DNA from: Cohnella rhizoplanae
GTDB lineage: Bacteria > Bacillota > Bacilli > Paenibacillales > Paenibacillaceae
Direction: 5' to 3'
DNA length: 64,000 nt
NCBI RefSeq assembly: GCF_948329515.1
Contig: NZ_CAOJCN010000003.1
Coordinates: 372,001 to 436,000, forward strand
Shown here: in pieces, positions 16,035 through 24,219 of the stretch
How positions within the stretch are numbered: the stretch's first letter is position 1
How the letters are laid out: every line of letters begins with the position of its first letter
Notes under the pieces: model-generated
What the model saw: the letters and a program-made list of their open reading frames with translations, nothing else
What the model was told of the DNA's origin: nothing
Databases searched by the model: none
Translations under genes and position numbers: made by a program

Positions 16035-17081
16035 TCACGAACGGGACCGAATCTCCTGCCGCATAAAGGCGACGTAAGCCGCTGCGAAGGAAAGGGTCGT
16101 CTCCGCGACGATCGCCACGACCTGCGGCCATACGAGCAGCAGACTCTGCCCGAAGGAAAGCGGCGCGTTGACGGCCAGATAAGCCTGATCCTGCGTAATG
16201 AACGGATTGAGCGTGCGCGTGTCCGGCAGCATCAACGTCGAAGCCGCTTCCTGGAATAAATAAGCGGGCGACAGCCTCGAGAGCAGCATCATCAAATCCT
16301 GATGGCGAATGACTGCGCTGGCCGCGGCCGTATCGGCCGGCGATGTCGCGTTGCCGACGAGGCTCACGATCATGCCATAAAATACGAGGAAGAAAATCCA
16401 CAAGGCGATTCCGCTGAGCGCGGATGTGGCCGCCTGGCGGAACCTGACGGAAAACAGCAGCGAGAGGTTGAGCCATAAGCCGACGTAGACGACCGTGATC
16501 AGCAGCATGAAGACGACGCGCCAGAACTCCTCCGGCGTGGGCGGAAAACCGATCGTCAGCAGTCCCATGCCCATGACGAGAAACCCGAGCGAAAAGACGA
16601 CGACCGCGATGAGCAAAAGACCCGCGACGAACTTGGCGTTCAAAAAGTCGTCCCGATAAAGCGGCTGAGACAGAAGTCGGCTCAGCGTACCTTTATTCCG
16701 CTCCGTGTTCACGGAGTCGAAGCCAAGCGCGATCCCGATCAGCGGGGCGAGAAAAGACAAAAAGGTCAGAAACCCGGGCAGAGAGCCGTCCGTCTCCGTG
16801 AACATCCGCAGAAACAAAAAGCTGCTGCCGCCCTCACCCGACGCGGCGTTCGCCGATTGACCGTCCTTCAACGCGGATATAGACGCATACAAGGAACCTG
16901 CGCACGCCAGCACGACGATGGCGAGCAGAATGACGAAACGCCAGCTGCGGATATGATCGCCGAATTCCTTGCGGACCATGACCCAGAAGGGGGACGGACT
17001 GCGTTCCGAAAATGCCCGGTCTCCCCTCGCGCCGCCTGCGGGGATATAGGCCGGATACAGCTTTTTAATGAAGTTGGCCAA
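16035..17081 (-). CDS. ABC-2 type exporter permease
   Basis: 348 residues. A cytoplasmic N-terminus (about 1-50) is followed by a first helix, a 60-residue external loop ('SANAASGEGGSSFLFLRMFTETDGSLPG'), and five further helices, the ABC2_membrane_2 layout. 'GFDSVNTERNKGTLSRLLSQPLYRDDFLNAKF' is the coupling-helix region typical of this family. The start overlaps the end of the ATPase gene by 17 nt. It works with the ATPase upstream as an exporter; the substrate is unknown. In similar COG1277/COG1470 clusters the third gene encodes a NEW3-domain surface protein, as here. Confidence 0.88.
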   Translation of the reverse strand: MANFIKKLYPAYIPAGGARGDRAFSERSPSPFWVMVRKEFGDHIRSWRFVILLAIVVLACAGSLYASISALKDGQSANAASGEGGSSFLFLRMFTETDGSLPGFLTFLSFLAPLIGIALGFDSVNTERNKGTLSRLLSQPLYRDDFLNAKFVAGLLLIAVVVFSLGFLVMGMGLLTIGFPPTPEEFWRVVFMLLITVVYVGLWLNLSLLFSVRFRQAATSALSGIALWIFFLVFYGMIVSLVGNATSPADTAAASAVIRHQDLMMLLSRLSPAYLFQEAASTLMLPDTRTLNPFITQDQAYLAVNAPLSFGQSLLLVWPQVVAIVAETTLSFAAAYVAFMRQEIRSRS

Positions 17082-18057
17082 GATTGCCTCCTCCTTCGAA
17101 ATAACGGTGATAGATCTCGTCGAGACCGTAACGCAGGGGCCGCAGGCCGAGCAGGGAGGCGCCGCTGCCGACGACGGAGGCCGCCAGCTCGGCCGAGACG
17201 TCGTCCGTCCCCGAGACGCGGACGGTAACGATGTCCGGGCGGGCCGCCGCGTCCAGGGCGTCGGGCTCCGTCAGGACGACGGAGGTCACGCGGGCAAGGC
17301 CGCGCAGCGTCTCGTGGAGCGCGTCGGACCATCCGGCGACGTCGGCCTCCACGGCGTAGGCGGCTTCGCCGTCCAGCAACTGCGAGAGCGCCGCCAGGTC
17401 GCCGGAGGCGATCAGCTTGCCGCCGACGAAGAGGCCGACGCGATCGCAGATCTGCTGCACTTGGTGCAAATGATGCGAGGATAGCAGCACGGTGAGCCCT
17501 TCGTCGCGGCTGAGCTCGCGGATGAGCGTCAGCAGCTCGCGCACGCCCTCGGGATCGATGCCGAGCGTCGGCTCGTCCAGGATGACCACCTCGGGCCGCT
17601 TGATCAGCACGTCAGCCAGTCCGAGCCGCTGCCGCATGCCTCTCGAGTAGGCGCCCGTCTTTTTGTCCGCGGCAGCGCTTAAGCCCACTTTGTCCAGCAG
17701 ATGCACCGCGCGCCGGCGGGCCTCCGCCTCGGGTACCCGGTTAAGCATGGCCGTGTAAATGAGATTGTCGAGTCCGGTGCGATCCTCGTAGAAGCCGATA
17801 TCGTCCGGCATGTAACCGACGCGGCGCTTCACCTCGATCGGATTGCGCGTGGCGTCGATGCCGCATACGGTCGCCCGTCCGCTCGAAGGCTCGGCCAGCC
17901 CGAGCATCATGAGGATGGTCGTCGTCTTGCCCGCGCCGTTCGGCCCGAGGAGGCCGAAGATCTCTCCGCGCCGGATGGTCAGATCCAGTCCGGACACGGC
18001 GGTGAATTCGCCGTAGCGCTTGGTCAGCCCGCTGAGTTCGATTACCGGTGACTCCAT
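17065..18057 (-). CDS. ABC transporter ATP-binding protein
   Basis: 330 residues. It has Walker A GPNGAGKTT (about 38-46), a Q-loop in 'VGYMPDDIGFY', the ABC signature 'YSRGMRQRLGLA' (GMRQR variant of LSGGQ), Walker B 'EVVILDEPTLGIDPEG' and H-loop 'SSHHLHQ'. The C-terminal 100 residues after the ATPase core form an extra domain, common in ABC-2 ATPases. It lies 3 nt after the NEW3-protein gene stop and overlaps the permease start, so the three genes form one operon. Confidence 0.93.
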   Translation of the reverse strand: MESPVIELSGLTKRYGEFTAVSGLDLTIRRGEIFGLLGPNGAGKTTTILMMLGLAEPSSGRATVCGIDATRNPIEVKRRVGYMPDDIGFYEDRTGLDNLIYTAMLNRVPEAEARRRAVHLLDKVGLSAAADKKTGAYSRGMRQRLGLADVLIKRPEVVILDEPTLGIDPEGVRELLTLIRELSRDEGLTVLLSSHHLHQVQQICDRVGLFVGGKLIASGDLAALSQLLDGEAAYAVEADVAGWSDALHETLRGLARVTSVVLTEPDALDAAARPDIVTVRVSGTDDVSAELAASVVGSGASLLGLRPLRYGLDEIYHRYFEGGGNLGQLH

Positions 18058-18060
18058 GGC

Positions 18061-19227
18061 TCAGCGCCTCCCGTATTTGCGGAACAGCCAGTAGACGCCG
18101 GCCAGGACGACAAGGATAATCAGCACGCCGATCCATCCCCAGAGCACCGAGGTCTTGACCGTCATGCGAATGGCGGCGTCGGCCGACTTTTCGGCCGATT
18201 GCGCGGTTAGGCCGACCACGTAGTCGCCGGACAGCGACTTGTCGGAGCTTCGGATCGTCGCCGTCACCGGCACGGACTCGCCCGCTTTGATCGAAGGGAT
18301 CGTCTTCGGCTCGAACGTCACTTCCCAATCGGTGGGCGCAGTGTTCGTGAGATTTACGTTCGTCAGCTCGGCCGTGCCTGAGTTTTTAACCTGCAGCTCG
18401 AGCGTCCGCGTGCCGCCTGCCGTCACGTTTGCGCTCAGCACCTGATTGCTCGTCGAAAAGTCGATCCCGTAGGTGCCGGTAATGACGGCCTCCATCGTGA
18501 CGCTGGCAGAGGTGCTGCTGTTGGCGGCGTGTACCGGAATCTTGTATGTCTCGGCAGCGGCCTGCTCGGAGGGCGTCAGCGTCAGCGTGATCGACGAAGT
18601 CGCGTTCGGCTCGATGTCGACGGCGGTTACGTTGTTGCCGCCCGAGCTGAACCGGGCATCCCATCCGGCGGGCGGTTCGGCGGTCAGGGCGTATTGCTGC
18701 TTGCTGGCCGTCCGGTTCGCGAGCGTCAGGTTGTACGTGAACGTCGAATCGCTGTGGCCCTCCATGTTGGGCTGTTCGGCGCTGAGTTCGGTCTTGTACG
18801 TGCCCTGTTCAGTGACGTTGATTTTCAGCGACAGGCTGCCAAAAGCGCCTGCGTTGAGCTGCAGCGCATAGCTGCCCTTGGCCACCTCGAATGGGACGAG
18901 CACGCTTAGTGAGACGGTCTGCGTCTCCTTTGGCTTGACCGCGATCTCGGAGACGGGGTGTCCGCCTGCCGTCAGGTCGGTCTTCCAGCCTTGCCCTGGC
19001 GCCTGATAACTGAGCCCCGCGGTCTGGATGGCGTCTGCGTCGTTGATCAGATCGACGTCGTACGAGATGGATTCGCCGGGCGCGGCCGACAGGCTTACGT
19101 AAGGCGTATAGAGCTTGGCGGTTCCCGCCGCCGAGGCCGGCGCGGGCGCGTACAGCGCCGTCAGCCCGAGCGCGGTCAACAGCGTCATTACGAGGCTTAA
19201 CCCTTTTTTAAATCCCGTTTTGTTCAT
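18061..19227 (-). CDS. Secreted, membrane-anchored NEW3-domain protein (COG1470 type)
   Basis: 388 residues from ATG 19227 (GGGAGG 11 nt upstream; a TTG three codons earlier sits too close to it). Signal peptide about 1-36 ending PAPASAA, then an all-beta ectodomain of repeated Ig-like modules of about 100 residues. The last ('SNQVLSANVTAGGTRTLELQVKNSGTAELTNVNL') is a clear NPCBM-associated NEW3 domain. One C-terminal helix (about 362-384) ends in a basic tail (RKYGRR). It therefore sits on the outer membrane face with its exporter partners in the same operon. The molecular role of such COG1470 partners is not established. Confidence 0.85.
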   Translation of the reverse strand: MNKTGFKKGLSLVMTLLTALGLTALYAPAPASAAGTAKLYTPYVSLSAAPGESISYDVDLINDADAIQTAGLSYQAPGQGWKTDLTAGGHPVSEIAVKPKETQTVSLSVLVPFEVAKGSYALQLNAGAFGSLSLKINVTEQGTYKTELSAEQPNMEGHSDSTFTYNLTLANRTASKQQYALTAEPPAGWDARFSSGGNNVTAVDIEPNATSSITLTLTPSEQAAAETYKIPVHAANSSTSASVTMEAVITGTYGIDFSTSNQVLSANVTAGGTRTLELQVKNSGTAELTNVNLTNTAPTDWEVTFEPKTIPSIKAGESVPVTATIRSSDKSLSGDYVVGLTAQSAEKSADAAIRMTVKTSVLWGWIGVLIILVVLAGVYWLFRKYGRR

Positions 19228-19436
19228 GACTTTCAAGACCTCCCAGGCGATATTTTTTTCACCTCAAGTACGCGGGAGGCGTTACGGCGGATTTATTTTC
19301 GGGCCGGATTTTTACATAAAAAATGGCTTAAAGCAAGCTTAAAATCAGATAAAAATCGCTCCGGGACGGTACGCAACGAGGCCGCGATCTGCTATGAATA
19401 AAATAAAACAGGTTGCGAGCGAAGGGGACGTGCGAC

Positions 19437-20039
19437 ATGAACGGGACTTCGGCGGAGTCGGTCCTGGAGATGGCCGAGTGGCTGAAAAAGATGGAGGAGG
19501 GAGACCCGCGGGCATTCGAAAAATTGTATGCGCAAGCGGTGCCCCTGCTCCTGCCCCTTGCCTGTCAATGGCTCGGGGACCGGATGGAGGCGGAGGATGT
19601 CTGCCACGACGTGCTGCTCGCCGTGATTCGCGATCCCGGCCGGTACGACGCGTCGCGCGGCTCCGTCCAGGCATGGCTCGCCGTGCAGGTGAAAAGCCGG
19701 TGTCTCGACCGATTGCGTAAGCGCAGCCGGACGGTGCTGCGGGGCGAGGCCGAGGAGCATGAGGCGGAGATTCGGGCCAGCGCGCAACCGGAGGCTGTCG
19801 TGCTGGCGCGGATGGAGCGCGAAGCGGTGCGCAGCGCGCTCGGGCAGCTGCCGGGGCTGCAGCGCGAGACGCTCGCTGCGGCGTACTTCGCGGCGCGCAG
19901 CCAAAAGGAGCTGGCAGAGGCATGGGAGGTGCCGCTAGGCACCGTCAAGTCACGCGTCCGATACGGTCTCGGCCACCTGCGCAAGGCGCTCGACCGCATG
20001 GGTTGGGGCGCGCAGGAAGGAGGCGGGGGCCATGGCTGA
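19437..20039 (+). CDS. ECF-type RNA polymerase sigma factor
   Basis: 200 residues from ATG 19437 (GAAGGGGA 9 nt upstream). Region 2 covers about 20-95 ('YAQAVPLLLPLACQWLGDRMEAEDVCHDVLLAVIRDPGRYDASRGSVQAWLAV') and region 4 about 130-185 ('LGQLPGLQRETLAAAYFAARSQKELAEAWEVPLGTVKSRVRYGLGHLRKAL'). Region 3 is absent, the ECF pattern (SigK/SigM-like). The next gene, overlapping by 8 nt, encodes a ZAS/RskA-like anti-sigma factor, which should hold it inactive at the membrane. The target genes are not evident; no clear ECF promoter was seen upstream. Confidence 0.92.
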   Translation: MNGTSAESVLEMAEWLKKMEEGDPRAFEKLYAQAVPLLLPLACQWLGDRMEAEDVCHDVLLAVIRDPGRYDASRGSVQAWLAVQVKSRCLDRLRKRSRTVLRGEAEEHEAEIRASAQPEAVVLARMEREAVRSALGQLPGLQRETLAAAYFAARSQKELAEAWEVPLGTVKSRVRYGLGHLRKALDRMGWGAQEGGGGHG

Positions 20040-20994
20040 AGGACGCTGCGGCGTACCGGAGGAGCGCTGGTTCGATCTGCTTGGCGGCCGCATTGGCGCA
20101 CGAGAGGCAGATGCGTTGCTCGCGCACAAGGAAGGCTGCGACGCGTGTCGCACTGCCTATGCGCAGTGGGAGGCGATGGTCGGCGTCTCGCCCGCGTTGA
20201 GACCGACCAGCCAGCCGGCTGCAAAGCCGCTGCCCGGCACGCATACATCCATGCCGTCGATCGGCACGCATACATCCATGCCGTCGCCCGTACCACATAC
20301 CGCAATGCACTCTTTCGGCCCGCATACAGCGGTGCCGTCTTCTGGCCAGCCGACCGAGCTATCTCCTGTGCGCAGGCGCATCCTACTTCGGACGGCCGGC
20401 ATGTACGCCTTCGCGCGCCGGGCGCGGAGGATGACTAACTCGGCGGTCGCGTCCTGGAGGCGACCGGCCATCGCCGCCGTCTCGGGGCTAAGCATCGCCG
20501 TCGTCGTCCTGCTTGCGCTGCTCCAGCCGTTCGCCCAGGGCGGTACGCCCGCGGACAGCGTCCTAAGTCCCGCCGCATACGCGCGGATTCATGCGCCGGA
20601 CGGCGTGTCCGTGCTCGGCGAGCCGGACACGGTCGTGTACGAATCGGGCGAGCCGCAGGCCGTCCGCGCGGGCGCCGGCTTCGGCGCCGGATCGGCGGGC
20701 GGCGCCCGTGAGACGCTGTGGATCAACATGCGGACGCACGAGCTGTTTTTGCTCATGGAGGGCCTGCTGCCCTCAAGCCGCACCGACGTGCAGGCATGGG
20801 CGCGTTACGGCTCCAAGAGCGCGAATCTCGGGCTGCTTCGCTTCCACGACAGCCGCGCGCATCTATACGCATCGGACGTAAGTCCGGAGGAATGGGAGTC
20901 CGTGCTGCTCACCATCGAGCCCAAGGGCGGGAGCAGGACGCCGACGAGTCCGGAGACGGTGTCGATTCCGCTGCGTGCCGCAGCGGAGGATTAA
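20032..20994 (+). CDS. Membrane-anchored anti-sigma factor (ZAS domain plus RskA-like domain)
   Basis: 320 residues. N-terminal zinc-binding anti-sigma motif HKEGCDAC (His32, Cys36, Cys39), then a linker with four 9-residue tandem repeats (about 69-104, GTHTSMPSI type), one transmembrane helix (about 145-165) and an extracytoplasmic RskA-like domain (about 180-320; 'TLWINMRTHELFLLMEGL'). It should bind the ECF sigma factor encoded just upstream (8-nt overlap) and release it on an external signal. The repeat linker is not part of the family and makes the cytoplasmic part unusually long. Confidence 0.88.
   Translation: MAEGRCGVPEERWFDLLGGRIGAREADALLAHKEGCDACRTAYAQWEAMVGVSPALRPTSQPAAKPLPGTHTSMPSIGTHTSMPSPVPHTAMHSFGPHTAVPSSGQPTELSPVRRRILLRTAGMYAFARRARRMTNSAVASWRRPAIAAVSGLSIAVVVLLALLQPFAQGGTPADSVLSPAAYARIHAPDGVSVLGEPDTVVYESGEPQAVRAGAGFGAGSAGGARETLWINMRTHELFLLMEGLLPSSRTDVQAWARYGSKSANLGLLRFHDSRAHLYASDVSPEEWESVLLTIEPKGGSRTPTSPETVSIPLRAAAED
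20236..20343 (+). repeat. Four tandem 27-nt repeats coding 9-residue units in the anti-sigma gene
   Basis: Units encode GTHTSMPSI, GTHTSMPSP, VPHTAMHSF and GPHTAVPSS. The first two are nearly identical at DNA level (GCATACATCCATGCCGTCG shared), so they arose by recent duplication; copies three and four have diverged. Confidence 0.9.
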
Positions 20995-21002
20995 CCCTTT
21001 GC

Positions 21003-22217
21003 TCAAGACTCGGAGCTTGATGCCGGACGCGTGACGGATCCGTTATGACGGTCCGAAGACTTCGTTCTCCCGCCCAGGACGCCCCCCAGGAGGAAAGTCG
21101 CGAGCGACAGCGCGAGACAGACCGAGGCGAAGACGCCGATCGGCGCATAACCCCCGAGCTGGACGTACAGCAAGCCCGCGATCCATGCGCCAAGGGTGTT
21201 GGCGCCGTTCATCGTGGCGTTGGCAAGGCTCGAGATCGTGCCGCGCAGCGTGGCGTTCAGCGACGTGAGCGCGCCCATTATAATCGGGAATAGAATGCCG
21301 AGGATGGTAAAAATGACAAAATAGCAGGCAGTCGCCACGGCAAGATGGGGAAGGCGGGGCAGAATCGTGTACAAGACGACGAGCAGTGCCATCCCCGCGC
21401 AGACCGCGCGCGATGGGCCGAGGCGGCGGGAGGCATAGGCGCTGACCATGCTGCCGAGCAGGTTGCCGAGGCCCAGGAACAGCATGGCGGTACCGATCTG
21501 TCCGACCGGAAGTCCGAAGCGGTCGGACATCCATTTGCCCGCGAAGGCAAAGGCCGTTCCTCCGCCGAGGTGGAGGAGCAGGTAGGCGAGGAATCCGGCG
21601 CGTGCCCTGACGCTGCGGATCAGGGGGACATACCGACGGAAAATCAAGCCGAGCGTTCTCGCATCCGCAGCAGGCGGCATGCCGGGCAGGTGCCGGTAAA
21701 CGAATACGGCCAACAGCAGCGAGGCCGCGCCGATCGTCCAGAACGGTACGGACCAGCCTCCAGCAGCGAGCCAGCTGCCGATCGGCACGCCGAGCGCCTG
21801 CGAGGCCGCGAGCCCCGCGTAGGCGACGCCCATCGTCTTGGCAATCCGATGTGCGGGCATGACGGCCGGGATCGCCGCCCATACTTGCGGCGCGGTAAAC
21901 GCCGCGCTGACTCCCGCCGCGAAGCGCAGCAGGCACATCGTCCAGAAGCTGTCCGCGAAGCCGCAGAGCGCCGTCGACAGGGAAAAGGCGACCAGGCCGC
22001 ACAACATGACGGTCCGGCGGTTCCAGCCGTCGGAGAGCGGCCCCGCTATCAAGGCGAAGACAGCGGAGCCGAGCGTATAGGCTGCCAGCATCCAGCCCGC
22101 ATCATCCGTCCGGACGCCGAACTCCGCTTGCAGCGTCGGGAGCAGCGGCGAGATGAGAAACGTATCGGTCCCGATCATGAACATGACGAGAAAAAACAGC
22201 GAAGTAAATTTGAACAT
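21003..22217 (-). CDS. MFS transporter, 12 TM (drug or sugar efflux type)
   Basis: 404 residues with twelve predicted helices. Motif A after helix 2 reads GPLSDGWNRRTVM, and 'AALVAGVSAAFTAPQVWAAIPA'-like helix-4 and proline-bearing helix-5 ('ASQALGVPIGSWLA') segments fit the DHA1 group (AraJ/YdhP-like). It is divergent from a WYL-domain regulator with a TGACA-N5-TGTCA palindrome between them, which suggests regulation by that protein. Substrate unknown. Confidence 0.88.
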   Translation of the reverse strand: MFKFTSLFFLVMFMIGTDTFLISPLLPTLQAEFGVRTDDAGWMLAAYTLGSAVFALIAGPLSDGWNRRTVMLCGLVAFSLSTALCGFADSFWTMCLLRFAAGVSAAFTAPQVWAAIPAVMPAHRIAKTMGVAYAGLAASQALGVPIGSWLAAGGWSVPFWTIGAASLLLAVFVYRHLPGMPPAADARTLGLIFRRYVPLIRSVRARAGFLAYLLLHLGGGTAFAFAGKWMSDRFGLPVGQIGTAMLFLGLGNLLGSMVSAYASRRLGPSRAVCAGMALLVVLYTILPRLPHLAVATACYFVIFTILGILFPIIMGALTSLNATLRGTISSLANATMNGANTLGAWIAGLLYVQLGGYAPIGVFASVCLALSLATFLLGGVLGGRTKSSDRHNGSVTRPASSSES

Positions 22218-22272
22218 CGTCGATCACTCCTGAGCTAGGGTTGCTTGCGGTTCCCATTGTATTTCATAATGG

Positions 22273-22287
22273 TGACAACAACTGTCA
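22273..22287. promoter_or_regulatory. Candidate operator between divergent MFS and WYL genes
   Basis: TGACA-ACAAC-TGTCA, a perfect 5-bp inverted repeat, lies midway between the two divergent starts. Palindromes of this kind fit a dimeric DeoR-type helix-turn-helix. Binding is inferred. Confidence 0.5.
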
Positions 22288-22329
22288 TGAACCCGGCAAG
22301 CATTCACAGATATTAGGAGTGTTGACTTG

Positions 22330-23274
22330 ATGCCTAAATCCAAGCGGCTCATGGAGCTGATGATGACCGTTAACCGCAAGCGGCGGTTCAAGGTGCAGGA
22401 GCTTGCGGATGAATTCGGCGTGTCGAAGCGCACGATTCTGCGCGACCTTCAGGAGCTGAGCGAGCTCGGCGTGCCGCTGTATTCGGAGGTCGGGCCCCAC
22501 GGCGGCTATCAGGTCGTGCGGGAACGGGTATTGCCCCCGATCGCTTTCACCGAGGGAGAGGCCGTATCGATGTTTTTTGCGGTGCATGCGCTGCGGCATT
22601 ACGCGTCATTGCCCTTCGAGGCCGAATCGGCAGCGGCGCTCGGCAAGTTCTATCTCCATATGCCGGGCGACGTGCGGGACCGCATCGACGCGATGAAGCA
22701 CCGGGTGGACTTCGTGACGCCGACGAGACGGGGCGATGCCCCTTGCCTCGCCGCGCTGCTCGAGGCGGCAGTGCGTCAGCGGATTCTCTCCGTTGTCTAT
22801 GCGTCCAGGGAAGAGGGGGAGCGACGTCGGCTGATTCAACCGGTCTGCATTTACGCGAACAACGGGCTTTGGTATTGCACGGCCTACTGCTTTCTTCGGT
22901 CGGGCTTCCGCGTATTCCGATGCGACCGTATACGGGAGGCTGAGCCCGACGCCTCGGGACAGCAGCCCCTGGACCTCGGGGAAGTGAAGCTGAGCCGCCG
23001 CGAAGCGGCCGAGCCGGTCGATCCCGTGCGGCTGCGCGCGGAGCTGAGTCCTGTCGGCGTGCAGCGCTGCGAGGCCGAGCTGTGGCTGGCGCCGATGCTT
23101 GACGTCCGGGCGGACGGGAGCGGCGCGATCGACCGCGACGTGCCGGGCGGCGATATTCCGTTTTTCGCCGATTTTTTTATCGGTCTCGGACAGGAGGCTA
23201 CGGTAGCGGGGCCGACCGAGCTGAGGATCGCGATCCGGGACAAGCTCGCCGAGCAGCTCAAGCGATATTCATAA
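22330..23274 (+). CDS. HTH and WYL domain transcriptional regulator (YafY-like)
   Basis: 314 residues. N-terminal HTH_11/DeoR-type domain (about 1-60: 'FKVQELADEFGVSKRTILRDLQELSELGVPLYSEVGPHGGYQ'), a central WYL domain (about 140-210: 'LIQPVCIYANNGLWYCTAYCFLRSGFRVFRCDRI', where WYL is WYC here) and a C-terminal WCX domain. ATG 22330 or TTG 22327 are both possible behind AGGAG. WYL domains sense ligands such as nucleic acid fragments or small molecules. The divergent MFS gene is the likely target. Confidence 0.88.
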   Translation: MPKSKRLMELMMTVNRKRRFKVQELADEFGVSKRTILRDLQELSELGVPLYSEVGPHGGYQVVRERVLPPIAFTEGEAVSMFFAVHALRHYASLPFEAESAAALGKFYLHMPGDVRDRIDAMKHRVDFVTPTRRGDAPCLAALLEAAVRQRILSVVYASREEGERRRLIQPVCIYANNGLWYCTAYCFLRSGFRVFRCDRIREAEPDASGQQPLDLGEVKLSRREAAEPVDPVRLRAELSPVGVQRCEAELWLAPMLDVRADGSGAIDRDVPGGDIPFFADFFIGLGQEATVAGPTELRIAIRDKLAEQLKRYS

Positions 23275-23309
23275 GCGGGAGGACCGCAGCCGCTGCCAGC
23301 TGCAGCGCG

Positions 23310-23486
23310 TTATTTCCGCTTGGCGCCGCCCGTTTCGACGACGGCACGCGAGTGAGCGCCAGGCAACAACTCCTTCAGGCGGGCGCTCCTGCCTTTTTCG
23401 CGCGTCAAGACCTGCAGCGCGCGTCCGATCTCCCAGGCTTTGCCCGACCAGCGGATGCGGTCGGTTTCAGCGTATCTTTTCAGCAT
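23310..23486 (-). CDS. mciZ: MciZ-like inhibitor of Z-ring formation
   Basis: 58 residues from ATG 23486 with AAGGGGGAA upstream (an upstream in-frame extension is unlikely). The segment RIRWSGKAWEIGRALQVL resembles the GKAWEIRAKLKEYG core of B. subtilis MciZ, the 40-residue mother-cell peptide that caps FtsZ filaments during sporulation. The place is also right: next to nudF and upstream of spoIIM and fur, as in Bacillus. The C-terminal 25 residues are longer than in B. subtilis. A sigma-E-like promoter candidate precedes it. The match is short but the context is strong. Confidence 0.72.
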   Translation of the reverse strand: MLKRYAETDRIRWSGKAWEIGRALQVLTREKGRSARLKELLPGAHSRAVVETGGAKRK

Positions 23487-23573
23487 GCCGAATTCCCCCT
23501 TCGAATGCCGCTGCAGGGCGCGCGTCTCCGTTCGACGCGCGTCTTGCAATCGGCCGGACAAGTCTATATGTTT

Positions 23574-23602
23574 GTTTTATGCGCCGGCTCGCCGGCAGAT
23601 GA
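23574..23602 (-). promoter_or_regulatory. Weak sigma-E-like promoter candidate for mciZ
   Basis: Read leftward: TCATCTG, a 14-nt spacer, CATAAAAC. The spacing equals that of the two better sigma-E-like promoters in this window, but both boxes deviate from consensus (two mismatches each). Confidence 0.3.
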
Positions 23603-23634
23603 CAGCCACTTGAACGAATCGGGGGATGGACGAT

Positions 23635-24219
23635 ATGAACGACAACGAGTGGAACGAAAATGGCGGACGGCACCCTTTTTATGAGGAGACCGTCTCTACG
23701 GACAAGCGGTTCGAGGGCCGGATGATCTCGCTGCAGGTCGATACGGTGCGTCTGCCCAACGGCGATACGGCGACGCGCGAGATCGTGAAGCATCCCGGCG
23801 CCGTGGCCGTGATCGCCGTGCTGGACGGCAAGATGCTCGTCGTCGAGCAGTTCCGCAAGCCGCTGGAGCGCGTGCAGGTGGAGATTCCGGCCGGCAAGCT
23901 GGACGCCGGAGAAGAGCCAGAGACGGCCGCGATGCGGGAGCTGGAGGAAGAGACGGGGTACAGAGCCAAGCGCATCCGGCATGTGCGGACGTTCTCGACT
24001 TCGCCGGGCTTCGCGGACGAGCTGATTTATTTGTATTTCACCGACGAGCTGGAGCCGGGGCAGGCGCATCTGGACGACGAGGAGTTCCTGACCTGCGAAG
24101 GACTGACGCCCGAGCAGGCGGACGAATACGTCCGGGACGGCCGCATCTTCGACGCGAAGACGCTGCTGGCCGTGCTGATCTGGCGCAATTGGCGGGAGAC
24201 GGGAGCGTTCGGAGCGTGA
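23635..24219 (+). CDS. nudF: ADP-ribose pyrophosphatase (Nudix hydrolase) NudF
   Basis: 194 residues from ATG 23635 (GGGGG 9 nt upstream; ATG 23626 is too close to that site). Full Nudix box about 90-112: GKLDAGEE, then REL-EEETGY, giving Gx5Ex7REUxEExGU with the catalytic glutamates. 'EIPAGKL' before the box and the conserved proline about 15 residues after it mark the ADP-ribose pyrophosphatase subgroup. It hydrolyses ADP-ribose to AMP and ribose 5-phosphate. The stop overlaps the start of endoQ (GTGA), as in the syntenic Bacillus locus. Confidence 0.92.
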   Translation: MNDNEWNENGGRHPFYEETVSTDKRFEGRMISLQVDTVRLPNGDTATREIVKHPGAVAVIAVLDGKMLVVEQFRKPLERVQVEIPAGKLDAGEEPETAAMRELEEETGYRAKRIRHVRTFSTSPGFADELIYLYFTDELEPGQAHLDDEEFLTCEGLTPEQADEYVRDGRIFDAKTLLAVLIWRNWRETGAFGA

